A DNA stretch of 64,000 bases from Membranipora membranacea (GCA_914767715.1 OU612069.1:13017387-13081386), one strand, 5' to 3'. Counted from the first letter of the stretch, positions 34,701-47,757 are shown. Translations and numbers: made by a program. Notes: generated by a model from the letters alone, not told the origin.

Positions 34701-37700
34701 GGAAAGAATTGAAGGCACCTGTATTCAAAGTAACGCAGAAGGTACACAATGCTACTGCAACTAATAACTTTGTACATTGCAGGGTTACACACCAGTAAAT
34801 ACATACCGATCCCACCTACGGACTGCGGCAGCCGCTGTATCGACAGTGCAGGAGCTAAATGCACATGTGACACTCTGGCCAATCAGGGAAATCCAACTTG
34901 TGCCTGTCCAGTTGGCAAATACGTCAAACCAACTTCTGGCAAAGAGGCTTGTGATAGTAAGTTTCTCTGTCTTTGGCTGTGCATGGGAATTTGTGCCATA
35001 CAATTTTAGAAGAGTGGATAATTTGACCACAGATTGAGATGGTTTGGGGAATCATTGCATTCAAAGTGTGTGAACTAAGCTAAGCGCCACCCTTTCAAGT
35101 TCACTCATCAAATAGTTGGAATTTCTTCCACTGAGAAAAGTACATTATTGCGATGTTTGTATTGGTCTGGTTACAAGTTTGCTTGACTTGATTGGGAGTT
35201 ATCACACTTCAATAGACGGAAAGAAATCTCTAATTTTCCTCTACGGTTATTGATTGATATAATGATGATGGTGATGAGCTGTTGTTGGAAATAGACCAAC
35301 CCATTTTCCTCAGCGTTTTCGACAGCAATCACAGCAGATGTGAAGACGCAGTAAAGATTCAAGTACTAGTTCTTTGATTTCTAGATTTTCAGTTTTCTGT
35401 GTGCCAATTTTGATTGGCTCATATTCATTGGTTGAGGGTTTGCAATAACAACAGCAATCTATTCTCCCTACTTTCTCCCTCTATCCGCTCCCTATTCTCC
35501 CTCTATTCTCCCTACTCTCAGCTAATTTAATGGCTTTTTGTAGCCTGTCCTCTTGGTCAGTACCAGGAAGAGACATGGAACATATTCAAGAAGTGTAAGA
35601 ATTGCGCCGCCGGACAGACCACCATGTCTAGAGGTTCTCAGTCTAACTCACAATGTGTTTGTGCTGTCGGCTTCTGGAATGCTGCTGATAAGACCAGGAA
35701 ACCTCCATGTTCTGGTAAGATTAGCTACAATCTAATTAAAACTTCCGGTCTCATCTATAATTGTACAAAGAGGACATAACTCTGAAAAACACAGCCTAAT
35801 TATAAATATTATAAATTCACTTAATTCAAACCTCTGGGATCACAAAAATTTGTCCTCATTAAGCAGAGTCTGAATTAAGTGGCATAATTATGCATTGAGT
35901 TCTGGCTGAAGGGCTTGTCGGAATCAACAGCAGTTCTGAATGATAAAGTCAGATTTAACCAGCTTACACTGTATTGACCAGCTTACACACATTGACATAA
36001 TATTATGATGCCCTCAAGGAGTACTCCTTGGTGGTCTTAAATATTTTGAAGTTAATTATCAAGAGGAACGGAACAAGACTCATGAATAGTCCTTTTATGG
36101 GGATGTGAGATGGCTCAATTGATTAGCGGGTTAGGGCCCTTGCTATTCAATGCCAGGCGATTGGTGCCGGAGAAGTTGTGGGTTTGAGTCCCACTGGGGG
36201 AGCTTTCAAGGTTGATTGTTCCAACCCTCAACCCACGGTGTAAACCTCTGCAATTGGTTTGTGTGATGATGTTGTGCCTTTTCCTAAACAAAAATATTTT
36301 TGTTTGACTTGATTAAATTTTTGCTCGCTTTCAGCTGTAACATGCCAGAGGGACTCAATCCAGTTATTAGATCAGCACGCGATATCACTGAAGGGCACCT
36401 GTCCATACACATATAGTAAAGTGTGTAACTATGAGTGTCACTCTGGATTCATTACTGGGGGTGTCACTAAGAGGACCTGTCAGCAAGATGGTAAAATGAA
36501 TCCTCCACCTGCCATGTGTCATGGTGAGATAGTTAACATGATATTATTAGTATCACCTGTTAGATTTGAATTTATAACATATGTGTATCATCTTTGGTAA
36601 ATATTGTATAGGGCCTATCAATAATTGTCTATGAAGGTTTTGTATTCTTTGGCGAACTGAATAATTTTGCCAGGAATAGAATTTGTATTGTACCAGCAGG
36701 TTCAGAAAGCAGCACTCTGATTTCTTTATATCCACAATTAAATTATCATAAATTTATACCTCTTTAGCTTGACATTGTCTGTTTCAGTTTATGAATGTAT
36801 AATATTTACGCACTGATATATACTTGCACATTTATGCATTCGGTTGCTGACAACGCCAAATTACTTGGTTTTATTGTAGCCTGTGTTGCTAATTGAATGA
36901 CCCATCAACTGTATTTTTTATTTACCATATAGCCCTTCAGTGCCCAATAATGCCTAAGGTTCCTAACAGCGATGGATGGAAATGTGTGCGGGACGGCCAG
37001 GCGCAGAATGGTAACTTCCCCTACAAGACAGAATGCAGAAATCAGTGTAAGCAAGGCTTTTTGCCCAGACCTGGAACCTCTCAGTTTATGATATGCGGAC
37101 TGGACCAAGCCAGAACTAACGGCAAATGGAGTGGAAATGCTTTAGTATGTGAACGTAAGTTTAATTGTATTTATGTGCAAGGATATATATATATTAGATC
37201 AAAGTTGACAAGGCTTTTCAGTGCAACGTGTATAGTACTTGGTTTATTATTAAATTACAAAATGACAATCTTGATATAATGGCCATTCTGTACACAAAGC
37301 CACTATTGTTGCCACATTTTTTTATCTAGAACTTCCAACACAACTCCAAACTAATGAAGAGCAACTAGCTAGCAGAGAAATGTTCCCTAACTTGATGCCA
37401 CAAATTCCCTGCTAAAACTCTAGAGAAACAAATGCATGTCGTATGTATCCATCCTCTAACTCCTTGGTGTATCACTGCGTGAATCGTGCCGTTTTCCATT
37501 AGTAGGACAACTACCATTGACTTACATGAAAACCTGCTAGTCTAGCACTATCATTATTTGGTGAACAAATCAAAAGATAGGGCTAACCTTCTAAATGATC
37601 CAAAGTTTGCCCAAAGTCCTCTGACTGGATGGGACGCATCTTTGAAACTAAAATGTATCATAGAAGTTTGAGTGAGACTATAAATGACCTCCTACGGCGA

Positions 37701-40700
37701 GCAGCGAGCTGCCATAAACTGTCTAAAGCTTTGCTCAGCCAATGGCAGCTACCAATACATGGCATGATATCTTGTTAGTACTGTTGATTACGCTACCATA
37801 CTCTCATTATCCCACTTACTATGTAGTATATACCACCCTAAACTTATATGTTGTTATTGAACTGATTTTTCTAGATCCATGTTAATGTATGTGAGGTCAA
37901 TTCACTTTAATCATGAACTTTTAGAAAATAGAAAATATCTAAATAAATAATATTCTGCTTGTTGTTTGTAGCTCAGACATGTACCAACCTACCTGAGGTA
38001 TTAAATGGACAGTATAACCTGAGGGAGTGTAGTCATGTAGACGCGGACAGAATTTACGGCAGTGTCTGCTCTGTACAATGTAACCATGGCTATGTAATCT
38101 CAGAGGATATCAAATGGGAATGCTTGGCTAACGGGCAGTGGAGCGATTATGATAAGACTGTGTTCTGTAAAGGTAAGGCTTGTCCTGGTGCAACTCCGCA
38201 ATTGTCTTTGAATTATGATTTTTGGATTTTGGGCTATGCTTAATTGCCTTAATCTCTGGGCTTTTTACTGTCCTATTTTCAATAAGCTTGCTTGTGTTTT
38301 GTTATCTTGCTGTTTGCTAAGAATCAGAAGATTGGGCTGCCCCTAAAGAGGGACGCAAGGTGCCCTAATCCTCATACTGAGAATGTGATACATTCTAGAA
38401 AACTAGAATGCATCCTAGAGGTGAGGCCATTGAGGACCTCCTCATCATAAGTGTGCAGCAAGCTGCCAAAAATGAACTGGCACTAATCGGCCATTGACAG
38501 TGACACTTTGATCTTAGCCAATAGGCCTGTTTCGTAAATATTTCAAATAGCTAAATTTGAAGCTAGCTAACATTTATGCACCCTCTTTACTATATATAGC
38601 CTCCAACCTCAGCTAGCCAAAATTAAGTGCTAGCTAACATGAAGTTGGCCTCAAACTAGCTGGGCTTAACTCTAGCTAACACTTGCTCCTATAGGATAAC
38701 TCCCGCGTGTATTCTAAGCTTTACAACTCACATTTTAAAATGAAACATGTTTGATGCTGGAAACATTTTCTCATAGGCGCCACTCTTTGATAGTAAACTT
38801 ATGTGAGCGTTATGTTTATTTGCTCACAAACTTTCAGCGATACATTTTATTTGTCAACATCATAGATATAAAACAGTATAGATAGGAAGGTCCTTTATTG
38901 ACAGTCACCTGATACCCAGCCTTATGGTCTAGATTGCTAAAATTCCTAGACCTGAGGCTAAAGTAGCCATCACATTATTGGAAAGGCAAGAGCACACGAT
39001 GACCAATCTTGCTCCCTTTTTATATCTATGGCCAACACTAAAGATTTAAATGCTCTGATGTTGTAGACGTTAGACCACCAGAATTCCTGACCTGCCCACA
39101 ACATCTGACTATGGATAACGAGGAGAGTGAAGGCTACACCCTGGTAAAACTTCAGCCTCTTGAGGCCTTTGATAACGATGCATCTGGTACCATCACACAG
39201 ACACTCACTCTTAAGCTGCTCAGTATGTTGAGAATTATATTTTGTTGACAATATAGAATGGTCGTGGTAGCGCTGTGCAATATAAGTGATACATGCAATT
39301 TAGTCATCGCTATTTGATTATTTCTGTTATTATGCAATCTTTTGGTTAGGATTTGCTTACCAAAGTGACATCATTTTATTGTCAGCGTAGTGCTCATGTC
39401 AAATATTGTCAGATATTCGATATAGATATGATATTTATATAGAAATATCATGTAGCACTACAGTTGAAGAATTGAGCTAACTGTAAAAAAAATTGTACTG
39501 AAAATATTGAAGAGTCATCTCCCCTTTTGAAGCATGAGACAACTCCCAAATGTTGTGCTTGTTCCCATCATAAAATAATTGAAAAGCAATTAGAAATGTT
39601 ATGGCTAGGTTGAATATTGCTATATCATTTGGGGACCAATCAGTTTGGTTTCCTTTCCAATAAAAATACACATTATGATTTTAACCAACATTTAAACCGA
39701 CAGATTTTAACCAACTTATTCTGTCGAGTACTGTGACTTTGAAAAAAAAGATCAATATGTTGCCATGCCATATAACTTACCTTCCCATTTTTAGAACTTC
39801 ATCATCTATATATGTATGGCCCCTTTTTGTTAGAGGTAAACAAATTAATATTCTACTACTCTGATGTCTCTAAATTTTCCAGGAAACCTCTTTTAACAAA
39901 TAAATAATTACAGCGCAATTCACTTATTTCAAACCTCTGGGGACCATAAAAATTTGAATTAAGTGACATTAAATGCATTGAGATCTGGCTGAAATGACCA
40001 ATTTTCCTTGTCTGAATTACCAGGAATATTGAATTATCAAGTTTGAATTAACCAGCTTACACTGTATGTTCATTTATACAGATGATAAAGTAGGCACTGA
40101 GTACCCGTGTAGTACATCTTCAAAGCTCTGTGGAGAGGAATACTTCAAGTTCCCGATCGGTACTTCATCTGTGAACTTCACAGCCAGCGACAGAGCTAAG
40201 AACAGTGCTAGCTGTATATTCACTGTCACTGTGAAAGGTATACGGGTCAGGTACCTTTACGTTGTCTTAAAATTAAATTGTATTCTTCGTTAATGGTAAG
40301 ATCCTTCTGACATATTTAACAGTTTTTTAAAAGACCATTGAGACCACTTAGCGCACACCATATATATATCATACAACACGAAATCTAGTTCGCCTGAACA
40401 AGCTCTATTTTGTGAAAGCTCCCTTATTGTCTTGACTTTCAATCGCACCAATGACATTTATTGTTCCAGTTCTAAAGCATTCCGCAAGGACATTTCTGAA
40501 TACCACTTGTTCAGTCATGTTGAGCCAATAGCATACTCCACCAAGGAGTAAGTTTTAGTCCATAGGCCTTCATAATATAGTGAAGAAAATATTTTCTCCT
40601 AAAACACACTTATTGTCTTGACTGTCAATCACACCCATAACAAATTTTACCAGTTCCTAATGCATTTCCGCACCCTCCTATTTGAAAAACAATACCGGCG

Positions 40701-43700
40701 ACCCTGCATTAGTAAGAGCATGGGAACTAATAACATATGTTTAGCCAATACAGAATTCCTGAAAATCTCACCCAGGGGCAAGTTTGGTTCCATACAAAAT
40801 AGCTACAGCTAATATTTTCATCTTTGAATTAACGTGGTTCCAAACAAAACAGTAAAACAAAATTTCTTCTCCTTTAAATTAAAAATATCCTGTTTATCCT
40901 CTCAGATATCGAGGCTCCTGAGGTCATACAATGTGACGGACCCGTGAAAGATGAGAAAGGATTTATATATGCTGATGATGATGAGAAAGAGGTCACGTGG
41001 AAGGTATGACATGGTAATGTATTGATCGAAAATCTGTCAATTTGACAGAAGCTGATTTTGTGAGCGCCCGATGAGAGGACATGTTACAATAGAAAAGTGA
41101 TGTTTTCGTTAGTAGCCTGGAAAGGCAATAGTGACTCTGTGACGACACAATATTTGAATGCAACACATCTGACATAAGTTTTGTCCGGTCAAACCTCACC
41201 CTAGTATGATGATGTCGCAGTGGAATAATCTTTTTCGCGACTTGTTTTATATTTATTTTATATTTTTTTGTATTTGATTTTTATTTTTTATTACGTTTGT
41301 TTTATATATATTTAATTGTTAATTCTATTTTTATTAAGAAAAAAATATATTTATAAATTTTATTTTTATTTATACTTATAATCTTTTTACTTATTTCCAG
41401 CTCCCCGAGTTCAGTGATAACAGCGGTAAACAGGACCTTGAGATCTTCAGTACTGGTAGTCCTGGTGTGTACAGAGTGGGCAGAACTTGGACTATAACAT
41501 ATACAGCTAAAGATACTGCAGGAAACACCGCTAAGTGTGAATTCTCATTCAAACTTTCAGGTAATGTACCGCTAAATATATGTAGTCTTGTATACATACA
41601 TATTTATAGTGATATGATCTGAAATGAAAAAATGGAAAATAACAGCCAAATAGCTTGAGCAGACACTAAAGCTGTAGGCAACATGTCATCCCAACTTTCA
41701 GGGAACGTACAGTTGTTTCTGCTGTTGAAAACTTCACTGGAAGATGTTTAGTAGTAGAGGTGATGAGAAGGTAAATTTATATGAGTTGGAGGCAGACTGT
41801 TTTTTACTTTGTTCATAGAGTGCCTGATGTGATAAGTGTCTGAACCCTTTCAGATAAATTTTTATCTCACGGAATGAATTAAATGATAAGATCAAGGAGG
41901 GAAAAGAAAACTGAAAAGCTGAAAACTCTAATTAGGCTATACACAAATTTACTCTTTTTAATTTTTTTTTTGCCCACATTAATGTTTATATATACTTTAT
42001 TATTGCCGATCAAAATCAATGACAAATAAGACCATGCATAAATAAATAAAAACGAATCAATGGATATCAATGTACAACATGCATTGATATCCATTTTAGA
42101 AATTTTCAGCAGCCATAAGTTTCATTATCTGTTTATTTTCTCAGGCGTAAGATGTCCTGAGCTGCACAGACCAGCTAATGGTGCCATGGTTTGTGATAAG
42201 CTGGCGTTTGGAGTATACTGTGTGCCTCAGTGTGAGAAAGGATTGAAACGTCTCCTTCCCGATGATATCTCCAGAATACCAGCGGACTACTTCTGCTCGG
42301 TTAAAGGAAGATGGCTGCCACATGACACCGTTGGTGACTGCTCATGTATGTATATATACATCAGAAGTTCTGTCCTCGGTTTGGGATTATATTTCAGCTA
42401 TCGGTTTGGAAATATTTGAAGGGGCTTGAAGCTCCAAAAGCTCTAAATATAACTGCCATTATCTGACAATTACACGACCTTAGCCTGTATAAAACCATTG
42501 GCTGAGACGTAATGAGGTTCTAGTAGTGTACATACGGTAATCTTTATCGGTGAGCCGTCCTTAGAGGCATTTTTGTGTTGTATTTAGACATCAGATCTTT
42601 CATTGTTCTGTGACACAGTTGTCATCTTTAGATTTTAAATTAATTTAAATTTAATAATTGATCATGTTGAAAGGTGTAACATGATTTGATGCCTGGAACG
42701 CAGAAGTGATATAGGGTAATTCTTAACATTTCGTAACAATCCTAAAAATGCTTCATATATCATTAGTATTTTTTATTATAATTTTATATGTTACAATTCA
42801 ATATTATTTATTATTTTATTAAAACTTAATTATTTGAAAAAATTAAATTTAAATAATAATTTAAAATTAATTTATTACAATAAACTATGATTATAATTTA
42901 TTTATATTATATTATCACATTTACATATTATTGTTACAGTGAGGACTCCAGTGAATGAGGACACACTATCACAGTACGAGTTTACCTGGTATGAGGGTAA
43001 CTGTAACGATGAGCACACTAAACAACAGATCATACAGAACACCATCGATGCACTTGAGTCGGGCGGCCCCAGCTTTGTAGGTCAAGGATTTAAGGCTACA
43101 CAGGATAAAACTCTGACTAAGGATGACTTTGAAGTCTTCTGTGGACCTAAGGTGGGTCTTTTTGATTACAGGAGGAAAATAACGTTTACAGACTTTATCA
43201 TTATATGAGGTGTGATTTTCGTGAACAATCAGCTTGAGCAGAGATCATGGGCAAATTAGTCTCTTTGATGCAATAAACAGTACCTTGTTACCTTTTTACC
43301 TCTGTAATCAAGTATTGCAGCTCAAACCCACAAAAAAATGGGTGAAAATGTGGGTAATTCTAGCTTATGATGACTCAAGGTTGTGGTCCCATTCCCAATC
43401 CATCCTATAACATTACAGCCCCAGTAAACAAGTGTTCTCATCGGTATTGATTAAAATGTTATCCTCTCTGTATTTGAGTATGAGAAGCGATGTATAGCTT
43501 TACAATTACCTCAGATAAATTATTTTATTTTCTGTCTTGATTGTAAACATTTCAGTACTATTTGGATGATAAGTGCCACCCGTTGCATAACAGGATTGCT
43601 TTTAAAGCCCAAGGATATCCTCTCAAACGCTTACAGATTTAGACCAAAACGCTGCCGAACAAACAGATGGCATGCAGTCAAGCTTTTTCAACTATTTTAT

Positions 43701-43931
43701 GCCTTTTTATAACAACTATTTTATGCATAAGACATAAACTGGAACTATCACTAGCAAACGATTTTTATCATCTCTGTCATGATAATGTATGTTCATAAAA
43801 ATACATTCACTCATTCTTCATTTTAGAACGAGTCAATTATTCAGATTGGAGGCGGAGCCAGACGTAGAAGGTCTGCTGGTGTTCAGCCACAGCTTATCAA
43901 CATGTACGGCGCTTCTGTAGGGTCAAACTAA
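31735..43931 (+). CDS. Secreted mosaic protein: VWA, EGF-like, Cys-rich, sushi x3, HYR x2, sushi, novel C-terminus
   Basis: Seventeen exons join in frame to 915 residues: 31735-31830, 32119-32301, 33072-33204, 33693-33835, 34214-34361, 34783-34956, 35544-35714, 36335-36523, 36933-37154, 37972-38172, 39067-39222, 40082-40237, 40906-41003, 41401-41560, 42145-42345, 42940-43151, 43827-43931. Residues 1-31 are a signal peptide (QALALLVVASLCIHQSVSVS). VWA is at about 50-234 with an intact metal site (DRSGS at 61-65, GGGTNAKGG, FITDGDW). Then come an EGF-like unit (CTCDTLANQGNPTCACPVG), an ephrin-receptor-type Cys-rich unit, sushi at 350-412, 413-486 and 487-553, HYR at 554-657 and 658-743 (ASDRAKNSASC, AKDTAGNTAKCEF), sushi at 744-810, and a unique tail with RRRR near residue 895. 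No transmembrane segment. The plan recalls SVEP1-like adhesion proteins; ligand unknown. Most introns are phase 1. Confidence 0.9.
33444..33655 (+). mobile_element. tRNA-derived SINE, copy 2
   Basis: A box (GTAGCCTAGTTGGTTAGAGC) and B box (GGGTTGAAATCCC), followed by a body that matches copy 1 (TACTGGGCTCAATTGACGCC, CCTGCCTGCAAACTGAGAG, GGACAGAGACAAACTTGC). It lies in intron 3 of the mosaic gene, in the sense direction. Confidence 0.85.
35815..35972. mobile_element. MITE family B copy 1 (TA-flanked type)
   Basis: Matches the element at 39911-40064 over most of its length: TTCAAACCTCTGG near the left end, GCATTGAGTTCTGGCTGAA in the middle and AACCAGCTTACACTG followed by TA at the right. The left terminus is degraded. 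It lies in an intron of the mosaic gene. Confidence 0.7.
36106..36300 (+). mobile_element. tRNA-derived SINE of a second family
   Basis: A tRNA-like head with an A box (AGATGGCTCAATTGATTAGC) and a B box (GGGTTTGAGTCCCAC) and a downstream body ending in an A/T-rich tail near 36300. The sequence differs from the SINEs at 30832 and 33444, so it has another tRNA origin. The head is longer than a mature tRNA, which argues against a functional tRNA gene. Confidence 0.6.
38545..38690 (+). repeat. GCTAGC-rich repeat, relative of 5960-6095
   Basis: TATTTCAAATAGCTAA, several GCTAGCTAAC motifs and a TATATATA core follow the same order as the inverted copy in the EndoU intron. It lies in an intron of the mosaic gene. 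Confidence 0.55.
39911..40064. mobile_element. MITE family B copy 2, next to a splice acceptor
   Basis: Begins CAGCGCAATTCACTTATTTC and ends AATTAACCAGCTTACACTG, flanked by TA on both sides. The CAG...CTG ends and TA duplication fit the pogo/Tigger branch of Tc1/mariner. The right end is only 17 bp from exon 40082-40237 of the mosaic gene, so the branch-point region of that intron must lie in or beside the element. Confidence 0.8.
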
Positions 43932-44228
43932 ACCTGCCCGTGTCCGCTAATATATATACTTCAGATTTGATAACTTTTAAAGAAGCATAATCAATCAAGT
44001 CCTATGCACTTTTTTCATTTTGTTTTGATATTTTTATTTCTTTTTTTAACTGCAATACTGTTGTGTACTTTGTAAGCACACAGAAAACCATCAACCTTGA
44101 GCGACAAAGAATACACCAAACTGGAAGCCTGATTGTGAACTCACTGCCCACCTATTTTACTCTTATATTTTTACTTGTGATTACAACTTACACTTGCCTT
44201 CAGATCAATATGTGTACACGAAAAAAAT

Positions 44229-44234
44229 AATAAA
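44229..44234 (+). terminator. Probable poly(A) signal of the mosaic gene
   Basis: AATAAA about 300 bp after the stop codon of the VWA/sushi/HYR gene and the first convincing signal in its 3' flank. Confidence 0.6.
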
Positions 44235-47200
44235 ATATTTGCAAAATGACATTATAATATGTTTGTATTATCAGTGTTCACATTTTAGCATAATGTAGGT
44301 GTCCTTGAGCACTCAGTTCCCTTTCTTTGCTCCTCTACTAGGAGAAGTATGTGGGTGCAAGATCTTTATTATTCATATGGAAGTTGTCCTTTTCTATTGA
44401 TGTGAGGGTGTAACTCTGAATCAGTGACAGAGCTGGCCAACCAGTCAAGAGTGTGTGTGTGACATCTCATTTATCGGAAGAAGGCAATTACGAGACTTTG
44501 CAACTGCCAATGAAAGTTCTAGGTTTTTTAGCAATATATGGTTGTGTGTTATGATTGTTTCATCAGCCAGACATCCTTTTATCATGTGAAACGCTGTATT
44601 CCTTCCTTTATGGGAGGTAAGTATTTAGGAATCGATCTTTGATTGGCTCTAATCAGTGAGATGCTGTCATTATTTTAGTGGAACTAGACTATAAATCTGC
44701 CATTACTTTTTTGTTTGTCCTATGTTTCCAAAAATGTGGTAACATGACAGGTTGCTGACGGGGTCATAGCTTGCCTGTCTTGAGCAAGAGCTTGTCAAGA
44801 CAGCCTGGGTCACTGCATAAGCTGTAAAATGGATCTACCTTTACAATTTCGTATCAAAAATCTTATCACAATGAATAATGAGAAAACAGACATGTTCTCA
44901 GAGCAGTAGATTTGGCTTTCATACAAGCTTGGAAACATTTACTGGGTTTCCATAATGCGAAATACTTGAGAGTTGTGGTCACTGCACATTATGGAAACGG
45001 GCCGGCATGGTCTATATGGTCTACAAAATACCGACATCATTTCAGCATTGCCGCCCTTCCAGTTCCACTTTAACTGCTAGTTGCTACCACTTTGCTCAAA
45101 ATCTTGGCATCCCATTCGGTCTTTTGTTGTGAACGAGTTTAGGTGAATGTGGTTACGCGTAATGTGAATGCTAGTAGAGATTCAAAGTATGAGGAATTTA
45201 TGTATTACGATTGCTAGTTGTCTACCTGTGTACAGGAGAAGACAACTACAAAGTATTACAAATTTGTTACCAGTATGAATGAATGAACATAGATGATAAG
45301 GTAGAATGAGTGAAGTATTAATAGCAAGTACAGAGCTTAGCTCGAGGACTCTTGATCTGACAAGAGAACTGAGCGCATCAAACATTAATTTGAGCTGAAC
45401 TATGTGGCAACAGCACACAGATATCTAGCCACATATTCAGTTTTAGATAGTATCATAATAACAATTAAAACCCTACAAAAACACCAACCAAAACACCAAC
45501 AAAAACCTACAGAAAAAGACACAGAAAATTCAATCAGCTAAGTAAACAAAACCAAGATGATTGTGTGATTGTGGTTGTGAGTTTATATCGTTTTCTGTTT
45601 ATATTTGCATATGGCTTTCTATTGTGACGATGTCTCTCATCCATGTTTTGTCTATCTCTAGGTTTGACATCAGCGTAACAGGACAAGTCGATCCGGATTA
45701 AATTACTTTGATGGTTGAATAGTGTAATTCGGTGAGTTGTATAATTATATGAATTGAGCATTTGACATTAACTAGTTGTTAGTGTACACCCAAAAGTGCA
45801 CCATTTCGAGTGTGTCACTTCAATCAGATACATTTCTTCCCAAATTGGGGAACCAGACACTAGAAAGTCTTGCTCACACAACTTAAAGTGATCAGATAGT
45901 GATTTTGGCTGTTTTTAATTAGAAGACGCTCCAGAAACTTCTTTGGCTTGCTGACTTTAAGAATAACACAAACTGCACCACAAAGAAACACTAATAAATT
46001 GTATTGTGAAATAAATGCTATCTAGTTTTTGTGTCACACTTCATTTTGAGTTTTCACCTTTTATTTATTCAAAACTACTGCTTTAATAACCCCATTGTTT
46101 CTGTGGGAGTTGCAATTAATTCTTATTTTAACACAAGCCAATGTGATATTTTGGTGCATCTTCCCTTCATTGTCCTTTCAGCATGAGGATACAATCCCAA
46201 CAATGCAAGTCGCAGACATTGTGACAATGTGCATCACCTAACTTCATCAGCATGTCGTAAATAACTGATCGGGCAATCATCAAAAATAGAAGAAGTTTTT
46301 CATGATCGCTATGATGATTTCTATTGTACGTGAGCGGTATCTTAAATTCTAATGACCAAGCAAAATTCAACCTGAAAAATGTGAGTTCTTATGGTTCTGA
46401 TAATGATAATTATTCTGGTAATAATATGAGGTAGCTCAGTTGGTTAGGACGCTGTTCTTACAACATACTAACATAGATGCCAAGATGGGGTGGCAGCACA
46501 GAGTATCAGCAATCTTTTTATCCCGTCTGTGTTATCTTTTAAACGATTCAATGCTGCAATTTTTGAGTAGCAATGGTTTCATACGTTCTGATTGAGTAAC
46601 AAACCAACAATAATTAATAATTGAATTTAGGCATGATAATTAATATCGATAGGTAAAGAGATCCATGATGAATGGCTAAAGTTGGTTTGTGTAGCAATGT
46701 TGATTATTGCAACCATGCATAGACATAGATAGACATAGACATAGATTTGTCTATGATTGCAGCATACAAGCGATAGAGAGTGTACTCAGAAGTCGACTAC
46801 CACGCTTCACTACCATTTCGAAGCTACTCTAACATGTCGCTTGCTGAGTCTTTTCCTGACCATCAAATGTATTTAATCATATGAAACTTGAAGCATTTGA
46901 TTAACATATAATGCAGCGTTATCACTTGATTCAGAATGGAGCTATAACTCCTATGTAACTAGAAATCTTATCGCAAGGCCTTGTTCACAAACTTATATGC
47001 AAGGAGAACTGAGCTGTTTCTGAACTGAATTGAGTTGGGGTTTTAAAGCCAGATTCCCCCTCGATCTCTCAATGAGCACACTGATTTAGAGATTACACTA
47101 TTAGTATGTGTATCTCTGATCGATAGAGCTTCTGTCGCAAATATTGAGCACCTAAGTTTGGCTAAAAAAGAGGACAACTTTAATTTTATGAAACAGACAT

Positions 47201-47454
47201 GATCGAAACAGATTTACCTAGCTCTGCATTATTAGTTCTCTCTTCTGAGCTTAGGCTAGCAATACACAGTTTCGATGTCACTTTTCTTGTCAAAAACATG
47301 TGTTAAATGCTCTTCTAAAACTGTTAAAAGGTGATATCAGATTTTCTAACTATAAATTAGAATATTTTAACAAAGAATGAAAAAATGATAAGTGTATATC
47401 CAAAAGTTTGGGTAATCATCCATACGTCTCCTAAATACTGAATTCCAGCTGCAC

Positions 47455-47540
47455 TCAAGCTAAGTGAATTAATTCACTCTCTATCGATCAGAGATATACA
47501 TGCAATAGTATATCACGTGATCAGTGTGCTCAATGAGGCC
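47455..47540. repeat. Dispersed repeat, related to 3605-3690
   Basis: Shares CTAAGTGAATTAAT, CTCTCTATCGATCAGAGAT and ACATGCAATAGTATAT with the copy in the EndoU intron, same orientation. Confidence 0.7.
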
Positions 47541-47720
47541 AACTCACTCCTAAATTTGCTCACTGAGAAGAAAAAAATCTGTGAAACTGTAAGTATAATG
47601 CATCTGAAAGGGCTTATTGGGTAAAAAAGCAATAAACTATTTTCTGCAGTTTATAGATGACTTAATATCTAATATGAATCAATAATAATAATCAATAATC
47701 AATAATAATTATAATAATAA

Positions 47721-47757
47721 CATCTAATCTGAAACAATAATTGTTTCAGATTAGATG
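47721..47757. repeat. Perfect 18-bp inverted repeat with 1-nt loop
   Basis: CATCTAATCTGAAACAAT, a single A, then the exact inverted copy ATTGTTTCAGATTAGATG. It follows an AAT trinucleotide-rich tract. As DNA it is a cruciform-prone palindrome; as RNA a stable hairpin. Confidence 0.9.

Noticed and set aside
36106-36215. Functional tRNA gene with long variable arm
   Set aside because: The distance between A and B boxes and the absence of pairing acceptor ends argue for a SINE head.
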